Assembly: GCF_004022705.2 (NCBI RefSeq)
Contig: NZ_RZOY02000011.1
Span: 62,001 to 126,000, forward strand
Source: Mesorhizobium sp. M2D.F.Ca.ET.226.01.1.1
GTDB lineage: Bacteria; Pseudomonadota; Alphaproteobacteria; Rhizobiales; Rhizobiaceae
Direction of reading: 5' to 3'
Length of the DNA stretch: 64,000 bases
Shown: positions 1 through 8,287 of the stretch, in pieces
How positions within the stretch are numbered: the first letter of the stretch is position 1
How the letters are laid out: each line of letters starts with the position of its first letter
Made by a program: the position numbers and the translations under genes
Notes under the pieces: generated by a model
Databases searched by the model: none
Seen by the model: only the letters and a program-made list of their open reading frames with translations
What the model was told of the DNA's origin: nothing

Positions 1-363
1 GGGCGCGCGCTGAGCGCCGTCGTGATCCTGTTCATGATCTTCGACGGCGTCATCAAGCTGCCGCCGCTCGAAATCGTCACCCAGACGATGACCGAGCTCG
101 GCTGGCCGGCGGACGCCAACGTCGCGCGCCTGATCGGGGTCGTCGGGCTGATCTCGACCGCGCTCTATGCCATCCCGCGCACCTCGGTGCTCGGCGCTAT
201 CCTGCTCACCGCCTATATGGGCGGCGCGATCTCGACCCATCTGCGGATCGGCAACCCGCTCTTCTCGCACACGCTGTTCGGCGTCTATCTCGGCGTTATC
301 TTGTGGGGCGGGCTCTATCTGCGCGACCAAAGAGTACGCGCACTGATCCCGTTCAATCGCTGA
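1..363 (+). CDS. DoxX-like family membrane protein (5' end outside the window)
   Basis: The reading frame is open to the left edge, so the true start lies outside. A GTG at 22 is possible but upstream codons continue in frame. About 120 residues are visible, with three or four hydrophobic segments, the sequence FMIFDGVIKL near the start, and a GGAISTHLRIGNPLFSHTLFG stretch split by polar residues that is typical of DoxX-like (DUF6069/DoxX_2-type) small membrane proteins. The function of these four-helix proteins is generally not known. The stop is 15 nt before the SRPBCC gene, so the two are probably co-transcribed; DoxX-like and SRPBCC genes are often paired in rhizobia. Confidence 0.7.
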   Translation, partial: GRALSAVVILFMIFDGVIKLPPLEIVTQTMTELGWPADANVARLIGVVGLISTALYAIPRTSVLGAILLTAYMGGAISTHLRIGNPLFSHTLFGVYLGVILWGGLYLRDQRVRALIPFNR

Positions 364-378
364 GCGAGGGAAACCACG

Positions 379-906
379 ATGTTCACCACCATCCTCATCA
401 TCCTCGTCGTCATCATCGCCGCCGTGCTGGTCTATGCCGCGACGCGGCCGAACGACTTCGTCGTCACCCGCTCGGCCAGCATCAAGGCGCCGGCCGAGGC
501 GATCTTTCCGCTGATCAACGACTTCAAGCGCTGGCCCGAATGGTCGCCTTTCGAAAAGCTCGACCCCGGGATGCAGCGCACGCTTTCCGGTGCCGACAGC
601 GGCAAGGGCGCGGCCTATGCCTGGGAAGGCAATTCCAAGGCCGGCAAGGGCCGCATGGAGATCACCGGCTCGGTGCCGTCCTCGCAGGTCGCGCTGAAGC
701 TCGATTTCGAAAGGCCGTTCCGGGCCAACAACACGGTCGATTTCTCGCTCTCGCCGTCCGGCGACGGCACGACGGTCACCTGGGCCATGCGCGGCGCCAG
801 ACCCTTCATCGCCAAGCTGATGGGCCTGTTCATGGATTTCGACAAACTCATAGGCAAGGATTTCGAGGCCGGGCTCGACAATCTGAAACGCGCTGTTGAG
901 CGCTGA
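379..906 (+). CDS. SRPBCC family protein (polyketide cyclase/START-like)
   Basis: 175 residues. An N-terminal hydrophobic segment (residues 1-22, ILIILVVIIAAVLVYAATRP) probably anchors the protein in the inner membrane. It is followed by a SRPBCC ligand-binding fold from about residue 32: SASIKAPAEAIFPLINDF, then RWPEWSPFEK, which is the usual WxxWSPW-like element of this family. The fold holds a hydrophobic ligand in a deep pocket; the ligand here is unknown. The ATG at 379 follows GAGGGAAACC, a good ribosome site. It forms a probable operon with the upstream DoxX-like gene. Confidence 0.85.
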   Translation: MFTTILIILVVIIAAVLVYAATRPNDFVVTRSASIKAPAEAIFPLINDFKRWPEWSPFEKLDPGMQRTLSGADSGKGAAYAWEGNSKAGKGRMEITGSVPSSQVALKLDFERPFRANNTVDFSLSPSGDGTTVTWAMRGARPFIAKLMGLFMDFDKLIGKDFEAGLDNLKRAVER

Positions 907-1051
907 AAACCGAGTAATTTCAATTGTCTGACCGCATCTATCTGGTTTTGGCCGGTGCCGAGCCGGCCAATTGTCGTTGTTCCAGGGATCAAATTAGCCG
1001 TTTGCGAGTTTAAGCCATGGCGGCGAGACGGCGTGTGAGAGAGGAACAGCT

Positions 1052-1315
1052 ATGAAGAAAGCAATTACTATTCTGGTGCTGACCATCGCCTTGGGCGCCT
1101 GTTCGCAAACAGAAAAAGGAGCGGCGATTGGCGGCCTGGGCGGCGCGGCCGTCGGCGCTGCCGTTGCCAACAACCCGACCCAGGGGGCCGTCGTCGGGGG
1201 CGCTGTCGGCGCCATAGCCGGCGCGCTGATAGGTCATGCCAGCGAAAGCGGCCAGTGCCGTTATCGTGACCGCTACGGACGCGTCTATGTGGCGCGCTGC
1301 CCGTCCGGCTACTGA
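1052..1315 (+). CDS. Glycine-zipper lipoprotein, small
   Basis: 87 residues. The N-terminus MKKAITILVLTIALGAC ends in a lipobox (LGAC, Cys17), so the mature protein should be an acylated lipoprotein. Residues about 24-62 are an alternating Gly/Ala stretch with GGLGGAAVGAAV and GGAVGAIAGALIG, a classic glycine-zipper two-helix membrane segment as in the SmpA/OsmB/YMGG families. The C-terminus has two Cys in a CRYRDRYGRVYVARC context that may form a disulfide. The ATG follows GAGAGAGGAACAGCT. Such proteins are usually outer-membrane or envelope-stress lipoproteins; the specific role is unknown. A bidirectional terminator follows. Confidence 0.85.
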   Translation: MKKAITILVLTIALGACSQTEKGAAIGGLGGAAVGAAVANNPTQGAVVGGAVGAIAGALIGHASESGQCRYRDRYGRVYVARCPSGY

Positions 1316-1336
1316 GACGCCCGGGTCGATCCAAAT

Positions 1337-1368
1337 AAAAACGGCGGGCACATGCCCGCCGTTTTTGT
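1337..1368. terminator. Bidirectional intrinsic terminator between the lipoprotein gene and rpsP
   Basis: Stem CGGCGGGCA (1342-1350) pairs with TGCCCGCCG (1353-1361); it is flanked by AAAAA on the left and TTTTTGTTT on the right, so it can terminate in both directions. It lies between the convergent lipoprotein gene and rpsP. Confidence 0.85.
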
Positions 1369-1388
1369 TTGCGAATAAGGGACCGCGA

Positions 1389-1784
1389 TTACTCGGCGGT
1401 GGCGGCTTCGGCCGGAGCGGCGGTCGCCGCGGCGGCGGCAGCGGCCGCATCCTCCTGGGCCTTCTTCAGCAGCGCGGCGCGTTCCTGCGCCTTCTTGCCG
1501 GGCAGCGCCTTGTTCGGGTTCGAGCGGGCTTCGCGCTTGGCGAGGCCGGCCTCGTCCAGGAAGCGCAGCACGCGGTCGGTCGGCTGCGCGCCGTGCGACA
1601 GCCAATGCTTAACGCGCTCGGTGTCGACCTTGACGCGCTCGCCGTCCTTCGGCAGCAGCGGGTTCCACGAGCCCAGCGACTCGATGAAACGGCCGTCGCG
1701 CGGCGAACGGGCGTCGGCAACGACGACGTGGTAGTAAGGACGCTTCTTCGAACCCGCGCGGGCCAGTCTGATCTTCAGTGCCAT
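1389..1784 (-). CDS. rpsP: 30S ribosomal protein S16
   Basis: 131 residues. The N-terminus MALKIRLARAGSKKRPYYHVVVADAR and the following SPRDGRFIESLGSWNP are diagnostic of S16, which binds 16S rRNA early in 30S assembly. The core of about 80 residues is followed by a charged helix and an alanine-only run (AAAAAAAAATAA near residue 112), an extension common in rhizobial S16. The ATG is preceded by TAGGAGAAAAGA. It is the last gene of the leftward run ffh, chorismate mutase, rpsP. In most alphaproteobacteria rimM and trmD would follow directly; here they are 60 kb away (see findings). Confidence 0.97.
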   Translation of the reverse strand: MALKIRLARAGSKKRPYYHVVVADARSPRDGRFIESLGSWNPLLPKDGERVKVDTERVKHWLSHGAQPTDRVLRFLDEAGLAKREARSNPNKALPGKKAQERAALLKKAQEDAAAAAAAATAAPAEAATAE

Positions 1785-1837
1785 TCTTTTCTCCTAAAAA
1801 GCTCTGATTTCGTTTGATTGTGATTGCCGCTGAATTC

Positions 1838-2164
1838 TCAGCCGGCTTTAGCAGCGCCGTTGTTGGCGGCGATCTGTTCGTGGTGGCGGATGACTTCACG
1901 GACGACGAAGTTCAAAAACTTCTCCGCGAAATCGGGATCGAGATTCGCATCCTTTGCCAGTTGGCGGAGGCGGGCGATCTGCTGCTGCTCGCGCGCCGGA
2001 TCGGCGGGCGGCAGGCCATGCTCGGCCTTCAGCACGCCGACCGCCTTGGTGCAGCGGAAGCGCTCGGCCAGCATATGGATGAGGGCGGCGTCGATGTTGT
2101 CGATCGAAGCGCGGTAGCCAGCCAGAATGGCGCGTGCATCGGCCATGTCTTTTTCCTCGTTCAT
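1838..2164 (-). CDS. Chorismate mutase (AroQ type)
   Basis: 108 residues from the ATG at 2164 (MNEEKDMADARAILAGYR). The all-helical AroQ fold is indicated by SIDNIDAALIHMLAERFRCTKAVGVLKAEHGLPPADPAREQ split over helix 1 and the connecting loop, with the R...K...R/E active-site pattern. It converts chorismate to prephenate in Phe/Tyr synthesis. The start was chosen because GAGGGG lies 4 nt upstream and ATG is only 7 nt after the ffh stop; an alternative ATG at 2146 (MADAR) has GAGGAAA in front. Translational coupling to ffh is likely. Conserved between ffh and rpsP in Mesorhizobium-type genomes (family knowledge). Confidence 0.9.
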   Translation of the reverse strand: MNEEKDMADARAILAGYRASIDNIDAALIHMLAERFRCTKAVGVLKAEHGLPPADPAREQQQIARLRQLAKDANLDPDFAEKFLNFVVREVIRHHEQIAANNGAAKAG

Positions 2165-2171
2165 CGCCCCC

Positions 2172-3770
2172 TCATTTCTTCTTGCCGAGGCCCGGCAGTC
2201 CACCGCCACCGAGACCTGGAAGGCCCGGAAGCTTCAAGCCGCCGGGCAGACCCGGCAGTCCGCCGCCACCGGGGAGTCCACCGGGCAAACCGCCCGGCAG
2301 GCCCTTGCCGAGACCGGCCGCCTGCGCCTGCTTCTGCAAGGCTTCGAGCTGCTTGGGGTCCATCTTGGAAAGATCCGGCATCCCGCCCATACCGCTAGGC
2401 ACCATGCCGCCGAGGCCCATTTTCGAGGCAAGGCCGCCCATCATGCCGCGCATGAGGCCGCCGCCTTTGCCCTTGCCGCCCATCGCCTTCATCATGTCGG
2501 CCATGCCGCGATGCATCTTCAAGAGCTTGTTGATCTCGGCCGCGTCGGTGCCGGAGCCGGCGGCGATGCGCTTCTTGCGTGAATGCTTCAGGATATCAGG
2601 GTTGGCGCGCTCGGCCTTGGTCATCGAGGAGATGATGGCGAGTTGGCGGCGGAACATCTTGTCGTCGAAGCCGGCGGCGGCAAGCTGGTCCTTCATCTTG
2701 CCCATGCCGGGCATCATGCCCATGATGCCGCCCATGCCGCCCATTTTGGACATCTGCTGAAGCTGCTGGGCGAGGTCGTTCAGGTCGAACTTACCCGACT
2801 GCATCTTCTTGGCCATGGCCGCCGCCTGCTCGGCGTCGATGGTCTCGGCGGCCTTCTCGACGAGGCTGACGATGTCGCCCATGCCGAGGATGCGGTCGGC
2901 GATGCGCTTGGGGTGGAATTCCTCCAGCCCGTCCATCTTCTCGCCGGTACCGATGAGCTTGATCGGCTTGCCGGTGACGGCGCGCATGGAAAGGGCCGCG
3001 CCGCCGCGGCCGTCGCCGTCCATGCGGGTGAGCACCAGGCCGGTGATGCCGACGCGCTCGTCGAAGCTTTTCGCCAGGTTGACGGCGTCCTGGCCGGTCA
3101 GCGAGTCGGCGACCAGCAGGATTTCGTGGGGGCTCGACACCTTCTTGATGTCGGCCATCTCGACCATCAGCGGCTCGTCGATATGGGTGCGGCCGGCGGT
3201 GTCGAGGATGACGACGTCATGACCGCCGAGCTTGGCCGCCTGCACGGCGCGCTTGGCGATGTCGACCGGGCTCTGGCCGGCGATGATCGGCAGCGTCGCG
3301 ACCTTGGTCTGCTCGCCGAGCTGGCGCAGCTGCTCCTGTGCGGCGGGACGCCGCGTGTCGAGCGAGGCCATCAGGACTTTCTTGTTCTGGCGCTCGGTCA
3401 GCCGCTTGGCGATCTTGGCCGAGGTCGTCGTCTTGCCGGAGCCCTGCAGACCGACCATCATGACGACGACGGGCGCCGGCGCGTTGAGATCGATGGCGAC
3501 GCCTTCGGCGCCGAGCATCTCGACCAGCTCGTCATGGACGATCTTGACGACCATCTGTCCGGGCTTGATCGACTTCAGCACCGCGGCGCCGACCGCCTTT
3601 TCGCGCACCTTGTCGGTGAAGGAGCGAACCACTTCCAGCGCGACGTCGGCCTCGAGCAGCGCACGGCGCACCTCGCGCAGCGCCGCCGAGACATCCGCCT
3701 CGGACAGCGCGCCGCGGCCGGTCAGGCCGTTCAGGATGGAGCCAAGGCGCTCCTGGAGGGATTCAAACAT
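2172..3770 (-). CDS. ffh: Signal recognition particle protein Ffh (SRP54)
   Basis: 532 residues from MFESLQERLG at 3770 (longer frames upstream lack support). It has an N domain (1-90), a GTPase domain with P-loop GLQGSGKTTTS (about 108), DTRRPAAQEQL, DTAGRTHIDEP and TRMDGDGRGGAA, and a methionine-rich M domain (about 330-450, KMGGMGGIMGMMPGMGKMK) that binds signal peptides and 4.5S RNA. The C-terminal ~60 residues are an unusual Gly/Leu/Pro tail with repeated LPGLP/GGLPGG. Ffh delivers ribosome-nascent chains to FtsY, which is also in this window. It heads the leftward run with chorismate mutase and rpsP. Confidence 0.97.
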   Translation of the reverse strand: MFESLQERLGSILNGLTGRGALSEADVSAALREVRRALLEADVALEVVRSFTDKVREKAVGAAVLKSIKPGQMVVKIVHDELVEMLGAEGVAIDLNAPAPVVVMMVGLQGSGKTTTSAKIAKRLTERQNKKVLMASLDTRRPAAQEQLRQLGEQTKVATLPIIAGQSPVDIAKRAVQAAKLGGHDVVILDTAGRTHIDEPLMVEMADIKKVSSPHEILLVADSLTGQDAVNLAKSFDERVGITGLVLTRMDGDGRGGAALSMRAVTGKPIKLIGTGEKMDGLEEFHPKRIADRILGMGDIVSLVEKAAETIDAEQAAAMAKKMQSGKFDLNDLAQQLQQMSKMGGMGGIMGMMPGMGKMKDQLAAAGFDDKMFRRQLAIISSMTKAERANPDILKHSRKKRIAAGSGTDAAEINKLLKMHRGMADMMKAMGGKGKGGGLMRGMMGGLASKMGLGGMVPSGMGGMPDLSKMDPKQLEALQKQAQAAGLGKGLPGGLPGGLPGGGGLPGLPGGLKLPGLPGLGGGGLPGLGKKK

Positions 3771-3785
3771 CTGCCGTCCTTCGAT

Positions 3786-3808
3786 CTCGGTTCGGGGGTC
3801 GAACCGAG
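3786..3808 (-). promoter_or_regulatory. Hairpin in the ffh 5' leader
   Basis: A perfect 9-bp stem, CTCGGTTCG (3786-3794) with CGAACCGAG (3800-3808) and a 5-nt loop, ends 15 nt before the ffh ATG and directly borders its ribosome-binding region. It could be a translational control or simply a structural element of the leader. The rest of the 345-nt gap upstream of ffh holds a second weaker stem near 3862-3890 and a palindromic repeat at 4021-4063; no gene is seen. Confidence 0.45.
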
Positions 3809-4020
3809 AGGTAGTGCGTTCGCGCCGGGTCGCCAAGCAAAAGCGCAAAGCCAAAAAGCACCCGGGGGCGCATCGCGCTGCCGGGTGTTGGCCTCCAGGA
3901 TCTCTTTACAGCTCTTGCCTCAAAGAGGCTTCGGCGTCCTGGTCGGCTTTCGCGAAAGAAAACTCGTCGCGGAAATTCAGCGGCTCTAGACAGGAAATCC
4001 GCCGCGGAGTCAAGGCCAAT

Positions 4021-4063
4021 GCATGTCGCGCAAAAGTGCGCAGCGGTTTTGCGGCAACGACAT
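4021..4063. repeat. Palindromic repeat, family D (copy 1)
   Basis: GCATGTCGCGCAAAA ... TTTTGCGGCAACGACAT: inverted arms of about 15 nt around a GTGCGCAGCGG centre. A second copy is at 18467-18511. The family is a typical short intergenic mosaic repeat of rhizobia. Confidence 0.75.
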
Positions 4064-4115
4064 ATATCAAAAACAAAGACCCAAATCCGGGCCAAACGCC
4101 GCGATCTGAGGCGGC

Positions 4116-5066
4116 TTAAAGGGCGCCTTGGCTGCTCGCCCCGACCCTGAGCGGCGAACGCCGATGCAAAAGCAAAAGCATCGTCAAAAGCGTGCTGACG
4201 ATGCCGATGGCGGCGATGAGCACCGCGTCCCAACCGGTCCAGCCGGGGCCTTCGAGCGGCTTGGCATTGAGGAGGGCGAAGCCATTATAGCCCTCCTGGT
4301 GCGAGATCAGCAGGAAGCCGGTCAGGTTGTTGCCGAGATGCGCGCCGAAGCCGGCGCCGAGATTGCCGGTGACATGGACCAGCAGCGTGAGCAGCAGGGC
4401 AAAGATGCCGATCGAGATGAAGACACTGGCATTGATGGCCAGCGTCGAGGCCGTATTCCAATGCAGCGAGGTGAACAGCAGGCCAGGCAGCACCGCCCAG
4501 ATCAGCGGGCTTCTGAAGCGACAGGCAAGCCCGCGCAGCAGATAGCCGCGAAACAGCATTTCCTCCGAAGAGGTCTGCAGGAACGCGAGCAGCACGATCG
4601 GCACGAGGAAGAGCAACCAGGACGAAAAGGCGATCGGTCCGCGCGCGATCTCCGGCTGCAGCCAATAAAGCAGCACCTCAGAAAACAGCGAGGTGATCAG
4701 GACAGCGATCAGGCCCTTGAGGAAATCGCCGCGGGCGATGCGGCGGGTGACGCCGAAAAGCGCCGAAAGCGGCTCGCCGTGAACGAAGCGCATCGCCACC
4801 CACAGGCCGATCCAGATACCGGCAAAGGAGGTCAGGGCGCTCAAGATTCCGACGGGCGATGCCAGAAAGTCCTGCATGTAGCGCCCGGTCGAGGGGCCGG
4901 GAAGACGCCACACGATGTAGGCATAGGTGCCGGCGAACAGCACCAATGCCGTCGCGGCCATCCAGAAGGCGACGACGATCATCGTCCCGACGAACAGGCG
5001 AAGTAGATTGGTCCTGGCGTTCGGCGAGCGGCGATAGCCCTCGAAGGCGGCATTTTCGATCGTCAC
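4116..5066 (-). CDS. CPBP family intramembrane glutamic endopeptidase
   Basis: 316 residues, about eight hydrophobic segments. The CAAX-protease/bacteriocin-processing (CPBP) motifs are present: SSEEMLFRGYLL (EExxxR, catalytic Glu pair), FTSLHWN (FxxxH) and GAHLGNN (HxxxN/D). Members are inner-membrane proteases with mostly unknown substrates; some process or protect against peptides. The start is GTG at 5066, after AGGGGAACCGC. It stands alone, with a palindromic-repeat-containing gap on the ffh side. Confidence 0.88.
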   Translation of the reverse strand: MTIENAAFEGYRRSPNARTNLLRLFVGTMIVVAFWMAATALVLFAGTYAYIVWRLPGPSTGRYMQDFLASPVGILSALTSFAGIWIGLWVAMRFVHGEPLSALFGVTRRIARGDFLKGLIAVLITSLFSEVLLYWLQPEIARGPIAFSSWLLFLVPIVLLAFLQTSSEEMLFRGYLLRGLACRFRSPLIWAVLPGLLFTSLHWNTASTLAINASVFISIGIFALLLTLLVHVTGNLGAGFGAHLGNNLTGFLLISHQEGYNGFALLNAKPLEGPGWTGWDAVLIAAIGIVSTLLTMLLLLHRRSPLRVGASSQGAL

Positions 5067-5162
5067 GCGGTTCCCCTGCCGAACGCTTTGGCCGTGTGAT
5101 CTTGGCGATCAGTGGTTACCGCGCAATTACCCTGCCTGCGAGCACGGCGGCACGTGCCAACG

Positions 5163-5193
5163 AAAACGGCCACCATCGCTGGCGGCCGCTCTT
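5163..5193. terminator. Possible intrinsic terminator after the SH3/DUF1236 gene
   Basis: CGGCCACC (5167-5174) pairs with GGCGGCCG (5181-5188) with one mismatch; on the minus strand it is followed by GTTTTCGTT and on the plus strand by CTCTTTT. It lies 20 nt past the stop of the minus-strand gene. Confidence 0.5.
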
Positions 5194-5213
5194 TTCGCAG
5201 CAATCCCGCTCAA

Positions 5214-5825
5214 TCAGCGCATCACATAGACGATGCGTCGCGTGCCAGGATCGACCAGCGCCGGCTGGTTGTTCACATAGACGTAGCGGTACCGGTAGTC
5301 CGGGATTTCGCGCAGCTCGACCGTGTCGGGCAGCGTGGCGCCGGTCACCACCTCGCCGTCGAGATAGACCGGATCGACCCGGTGCGTGGTGACATAGGTG
5401 CCGACCTCGGCCGGCGGCCTCCCGATCGACTCGATGGCATCTGCGTCGTCGCCCGAAACGATAGCGCCGGTGTAGGTGTCCGTCGTGTAGATGTTGTCGG
5501 TCGGCGGGGCCACGACGGCGATGCCGGCATTGGCCGGCCGGCGTGTCACGACAACGCGGCTGCCGCCGAAATCACCCGTCACATAGTCGGAATAAACCCA
5601 GCCCTTGCCGCCGGCTTCGGCGATCGTGCACCATTTGCTGCCTTCGATGCAGCCGTTAAGGGTGGCCGACTGGCCGGCCGCCAACACGCCGATGACCGGA
5701 TATTGCGGGCCGGGGCCGGCGCGGACGTTGAGATCGGTCACGGCCGAGACGGGGGTGTCGGCGAAAGCGGCGCTCGAGATAGTAAGCAGCGCACCGGCAA
5801 GCGCCGGAAACAACATGCGTTTCAT
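5214..5825 (-). CDS. Secreted SH3 domain / DUF1236 protein
   Basis: 203 residues. A signal peptide (MKRMLFPALAGALLTISSAAFA) is followed by a bacterial SH3 domain (about 28-85: SAVTDLNVRAGPGPQYPVIG, GWVYSDYV) and a C-terminal DUF1236 module (YRYRYVYVNNQPALVDPGTRRIVYV). SH3b domains commonly bind cell-wall peptides; DUF1236 is a short beta module restricted mainly to rhizobia and its role is unknown. The protein should be periplasmic or envelope-associated. The intergenic region upstream is occupied by two palindromes (5853-5895, 5906-5954). Confidence 0.85.
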   Translation of the reverse strand: MKRMLFPALAGALLTISSAAFADTPVSAVTDLNVRAGPGPQYPVIGVLAAGQSATLNGCIEGSKWCTIAEAGGKGWVYSDYVTGDFGGSRVVVTRRPANAGIAVVAPPTDNIYTTDTYTGAIVSGDDADAIESIGRPPAEVGTYVTTHRVDPVYLDGEVVTGATLPDTVELREIPDYRYRYVYVNNQPALVDPGTRRIVYVMR

Positions 5826-5852
5826 GGTTTTTCACTCCGTTTTCAACGCTCC

Positions 5853-5895
5853 CTGGATCAGGATGACGCCTCGTTGAAACGTCATCCTGATCCAG
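5853..5895. repeat. Perfect 16-bp inverted repeat
   Basis: CTGGATCAGGATGACG (5853-5868) and its exact complement (5880-5895) flank an 11-nt loop. It lies in the leader of the SH3/DUF1236 gene and abuts another palindrome at 5906. It may fold as a strong hairpin in RNA. Confidence 0.8.
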
Positions 5896-5905
5896 CTCCT
5901 TTGTT

Positions 5906-5954
5906 GAGCACGATCTTTTCCGAAAACCGGTTTCCACTTTTTGGGATCATGCTC
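5906..5954. repeat. Palindromic repeat, family E (copy 1)
   Basis: GAGCACGATC ... GATCATGCTC, with the recurring core CCGAAAACCGGTTTCCACTT. Related copies are seen at 36652-36703, 37375-37425 and 59122-59182. This is the widespread rhizobial GAAAACCG-type intergenic repeat. Confidence 0.75.
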
Positions 5955-5992
5955 TAGGGCTCGGAAACGAAACAGAGGCTTATGCGTTCCGG

Positions 5993-7090
5993 CTAAAGCG
6001 CAGTCGCCCGCTCACGAATTGTTCCAGGGTTTGTCGGCGAACCGGTCAAAAGATCGTGCACGAAGCTCAGCTTCTTCGCCGTCACCTCGGAAATCACGAA
6101 GGGGTAAAGGTCCGGCAGGCCCATGCAGCGGTTGATGGAGTTGGAGGCTTCAGAGAGCACGAGCCAGCGGGCCAGGATTTTTTCGAACGGTTCCGGTGCC
6201 GGATCGGGATCGGTGGGCGCAGGCTGCAAGCGCCCGCCAGTGTCGCCGCGTGGGATGGCATCGGCATCCACCGTCTCCAGCCGCCCCAGCGGAAAACTCA
6301 GCGCATGCACCATTTCAAGCGTGTCGGTTATGTGGAGGTGATGCGCGAAGGTCTCGGCCCAGTCCTCCCAAGGATGCGACGTCGCATAGGCCGAGATGTG
6401 GCGCTGCTGCCAGTCGGGCGGCGCGCCATTGGCGTAATAGGCCTTCAGGCCCTCCTCGTAACCGGCCCGTTCGTCGCCGAACAAGGCGCGGAACGCCAGA
6501 AGTCGATCCGCATCGTCGCGGATAAGCCGATCCCAGTAATAATGGCCGAGCTCGTGGCGGAAATGACCGAGCAAGGTGCGGTAATTCTCGCCCATCTCGA
6601 TCCGCCGCCTTTCACGCTCGGCCGAATCCGCCTCGGCGACGTTGAGCGTGATCAGGCCATTGTCGTGGCCGGTCAGTATGCGCTCGCCGCCCGGACCGGC
6701 GCCGATCGGATCGGCGAGGAAGTCGAAGGCGAGGCCGGCCTCGTCCTCTGGATTGACCTTGGGCACGACCGGCAAGCCAAAAGCCAGAAGCGAATAGACG
6801 GCGCGTTTTTTTGCCGCCTCGACCCGGATCCAGCGCTGGCGGTTGCCGTCGATGGAAAGGTCGGGGATGACCTGGTTGAGGGCGCAGGCGCGGCAGAAAG
6901 TCCGGCCACTCTCGGCGCGCCAGTTGCAAGCGCATTCGTCGGCATTGCCGCACGGCAAAACGCCGTCCTTGCCGCTGAGCACGAAGTTTGCTCGCTCTGG
7001 GTCATAGAGCACCAGGCTGGAACAGTTCAGGCATTGGGCATTCTCGAAATAGAGGCGATGCCCGCAATAGGGACAGTCGAACAGCTTCAT
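5993..7090 (-). CDS. Putative zinc-binding metallopeptidase with N-terminal zinc ribbon
   Basis: 365 residues. The N-terminus holds several CxxC pairs (FDCPYCGHRL, CLNC, CGN..CAC.., CRAC; residues 5-70), a zinc-ribbon-like region. The centre has HFRHELGHYYWD (HExxH-type, about residue 180), and a downstream WEDWAETFAHHLHITDT segment supplies further metal or structural residues. This matches the putative zinc-binding metallopeptidase family (DUF2248/PF15887-type). There is no signal peptide, so it should be cytoplasmic. Substrate unknown. The 309-nt gap between it and the divergent transglycosylase gene shows nothing recognisable besides promoters that I cannot place. Confidence 0.85.
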   Translation of the reverse strand: MKLFDCPYCGHRLYFENAQCLNCSSLVLYDPERANFVLSGKDGVLPCGNADECACNWRAESGRTFCRACALNQVIPDLSIDGNRQRWIRVEAAKKRAVYSLLAFGLPVVPKVNPEDEAGLAFDFLADPIGAGPGGERILTGHDNGLITLNVAEADSAERERRRIEMGENYRTLLGHFRHELGHYYWDRLIRDDADRLLAFRALFGDERAGYEEGLKAYYANGAPPDWQQRHISAYATSHPWEDWAETFAHHLHITDTLEMVHALSFPLGRLETVDADAIPRGDTGGRLQPAPTDPDPAPEPFEKILARWLVLSEASNSINRCMGLPDLYPFVISEVTAKKLSFVHDLLTGSPTNPGTIRERATAL

Positions 7091-7399
7091 GCGTGATCCC
7101 GCAAGGTCGGAACGTGGAGATGGACTCGGGCTCTAACGCCTGCCGACATCCGACGTTCCAGTGCTATCTCGCCGCGCGAAGCGTCTTCGCCGCAGCAAGC
7201 CCCGCCCAACCGGCGCCATGATCACGACATCAACGTCTTCCATGAGGCAAGCCCGCCACAGTTAGTCCTTGATCGTAGGCAAATTGCCTGTCTTTCGCCA
7301 GTGTCGGGCGCCGCATCCCCGGTGGGGGCGGTGACAACCCGGCGTTTCGCTGGCAGATTCGCAACCGGGACGTGATTCAGGCAACCAGGAGAGAAAGGC

Positions 7400-8197
7400 A
7401 TGGCATTTTTTGCCAAGGGTAGGATTTTTGTGGCCGCCGCGGCGGTGGTGCTTGGGCTGGCGGCGGGCGCCGAGGCGGCTCCGAGCTGTGGGAAGAACGG
7501 CGCCGGGTTTGACGCCTGGAAACAGGATTTTGCCGGCGAGGCCAGAGCCGAGGGTGTCGGCCAGAGGGGCCTGTCCGCGCTGGCGGGTGCCACCTACGCA
7601 ACCAGGACGATCGCCGCCGACCGGGCGATCCACAAGGCGTTCAGCGGCTCGGTGGAAAGCTTCATGCAGCGACGCGGCGCATCCGCAATCATCTCGAGGG
7701 GACGCGCGCTGAAGAAGGCGAACGCGGCGATGTTCGCCAATATCGAGCAAACCTATGGCGTGCCGCCGGGCGTGCTGCTGGCCATCTGGGGCATGGAAAC
7801 CGGTTTCGGCGCCTCCATGGGCAACCAGAACACGGTTTCGGCGATCGTGACGTTGGCCTATGATTGCCGCCGCCCGGATTATTTCAAACCACATGCCATC
7901 GCCGCGCTCAAGCTGGTCGATCGCGGCGCGCTCAGCGCCTCCTCGGTCGGCGCCATGCATGGTGAGATCGGCCATACGCAGTTCCTGCCCGGAAACGTGC
8001 TGAAATATGGCGTAGGCAGCGGCAATCTGCGCGATCGCAACACCGCGCTCGCCTCGACCGCAAACTTCCTCAAGGGGCATGGCTGGCGTGCCGGAGCGAG
8101 CTATCAGGCCAATATGGGCGCGATCGCCGGCTGGAATTCGGCAAGCGTCTATCAGCAGGCGATCGCCAACATCGCCGAGGCGATCGACGCTCCCTGA
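7400..8197 (+). CDS. Lytic murein transglycosylase, MltB/SLT_2 type
   Basis: 265 residues. A signal peptide (to about AEA, residue 26) is followed by a transglycosylase domain: FDAWKQDFAGEARAEGV, YGVPPGVLLAIWGMETGFG with the catalytic Glu (about residue 132), GEIGHTQFLPGNVLKYG and HGWRAG. It cleaves the MurNAc-GlcNAc bond in peptidoglycan with formation of the 1,6-anhydro product, in the periplasm. It is shorter than E. coli MltB and has no C-terminal peptidoglycan-binding domain. The ATG is preceded by AGGAGAGAAAGGC. A terminator follows immediately. Confidence 0.9.
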   Translation: MAFFAKGRIFVAAAAVVLGLAAGAEAAPSCGKNGAGFDAWKQDFAGEARAEGVGQRGLSALAGATYATRTIAADRAIHKAFSGSVESFMQRRGASAIISRGRALKKANAAMFANIEQTYGVPPGVLLAIWGMETGFGASMGNQNTVSAIVTLAYDCRRPDYFKPHAIAALKLVDRGALSASSVGAMHGEIGHTQFLPGNVLKYGVGSGNLRDRNTALASTANFLKGHGWRAGASYQANMGAIAGWNSASVYQQAIANIAEAIDAP

Positions 8198-8219
8198 TGT
8201 ACATAAGTCATTTCGCGAA

Positions 8220-8250
8220 AAAGCCCGGCCATGCGCCGGGCTTTTGTTTG
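8220..8250 (+). terminator. Intrinsic terminator after the transglycosylase gene
   Basis: AAAGCCCGGC (8220-8229), loop CATGC, GCCGGGCTTT (8235-8244), followed by TGTTTG. Strong 10-bp stem. Confidence 0.88.
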
Positions 8251-8287
8251 TGGAGCACGCGTCGAACCCGAACGACGATCATCGCCC

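Noticed and set aside
1236..1817. Plus-strand frame over rpsP
   Set aside because: Antisense of S16 including its Ala run; crosses a terminator.
2583..3989. Long plus-strand open frame (468 codons) over ffh
   Set aside because: It is the antisense shadow of ffh; its His/Asp/Gly-rich composition is typical of reversed GC-rich coding DNA.
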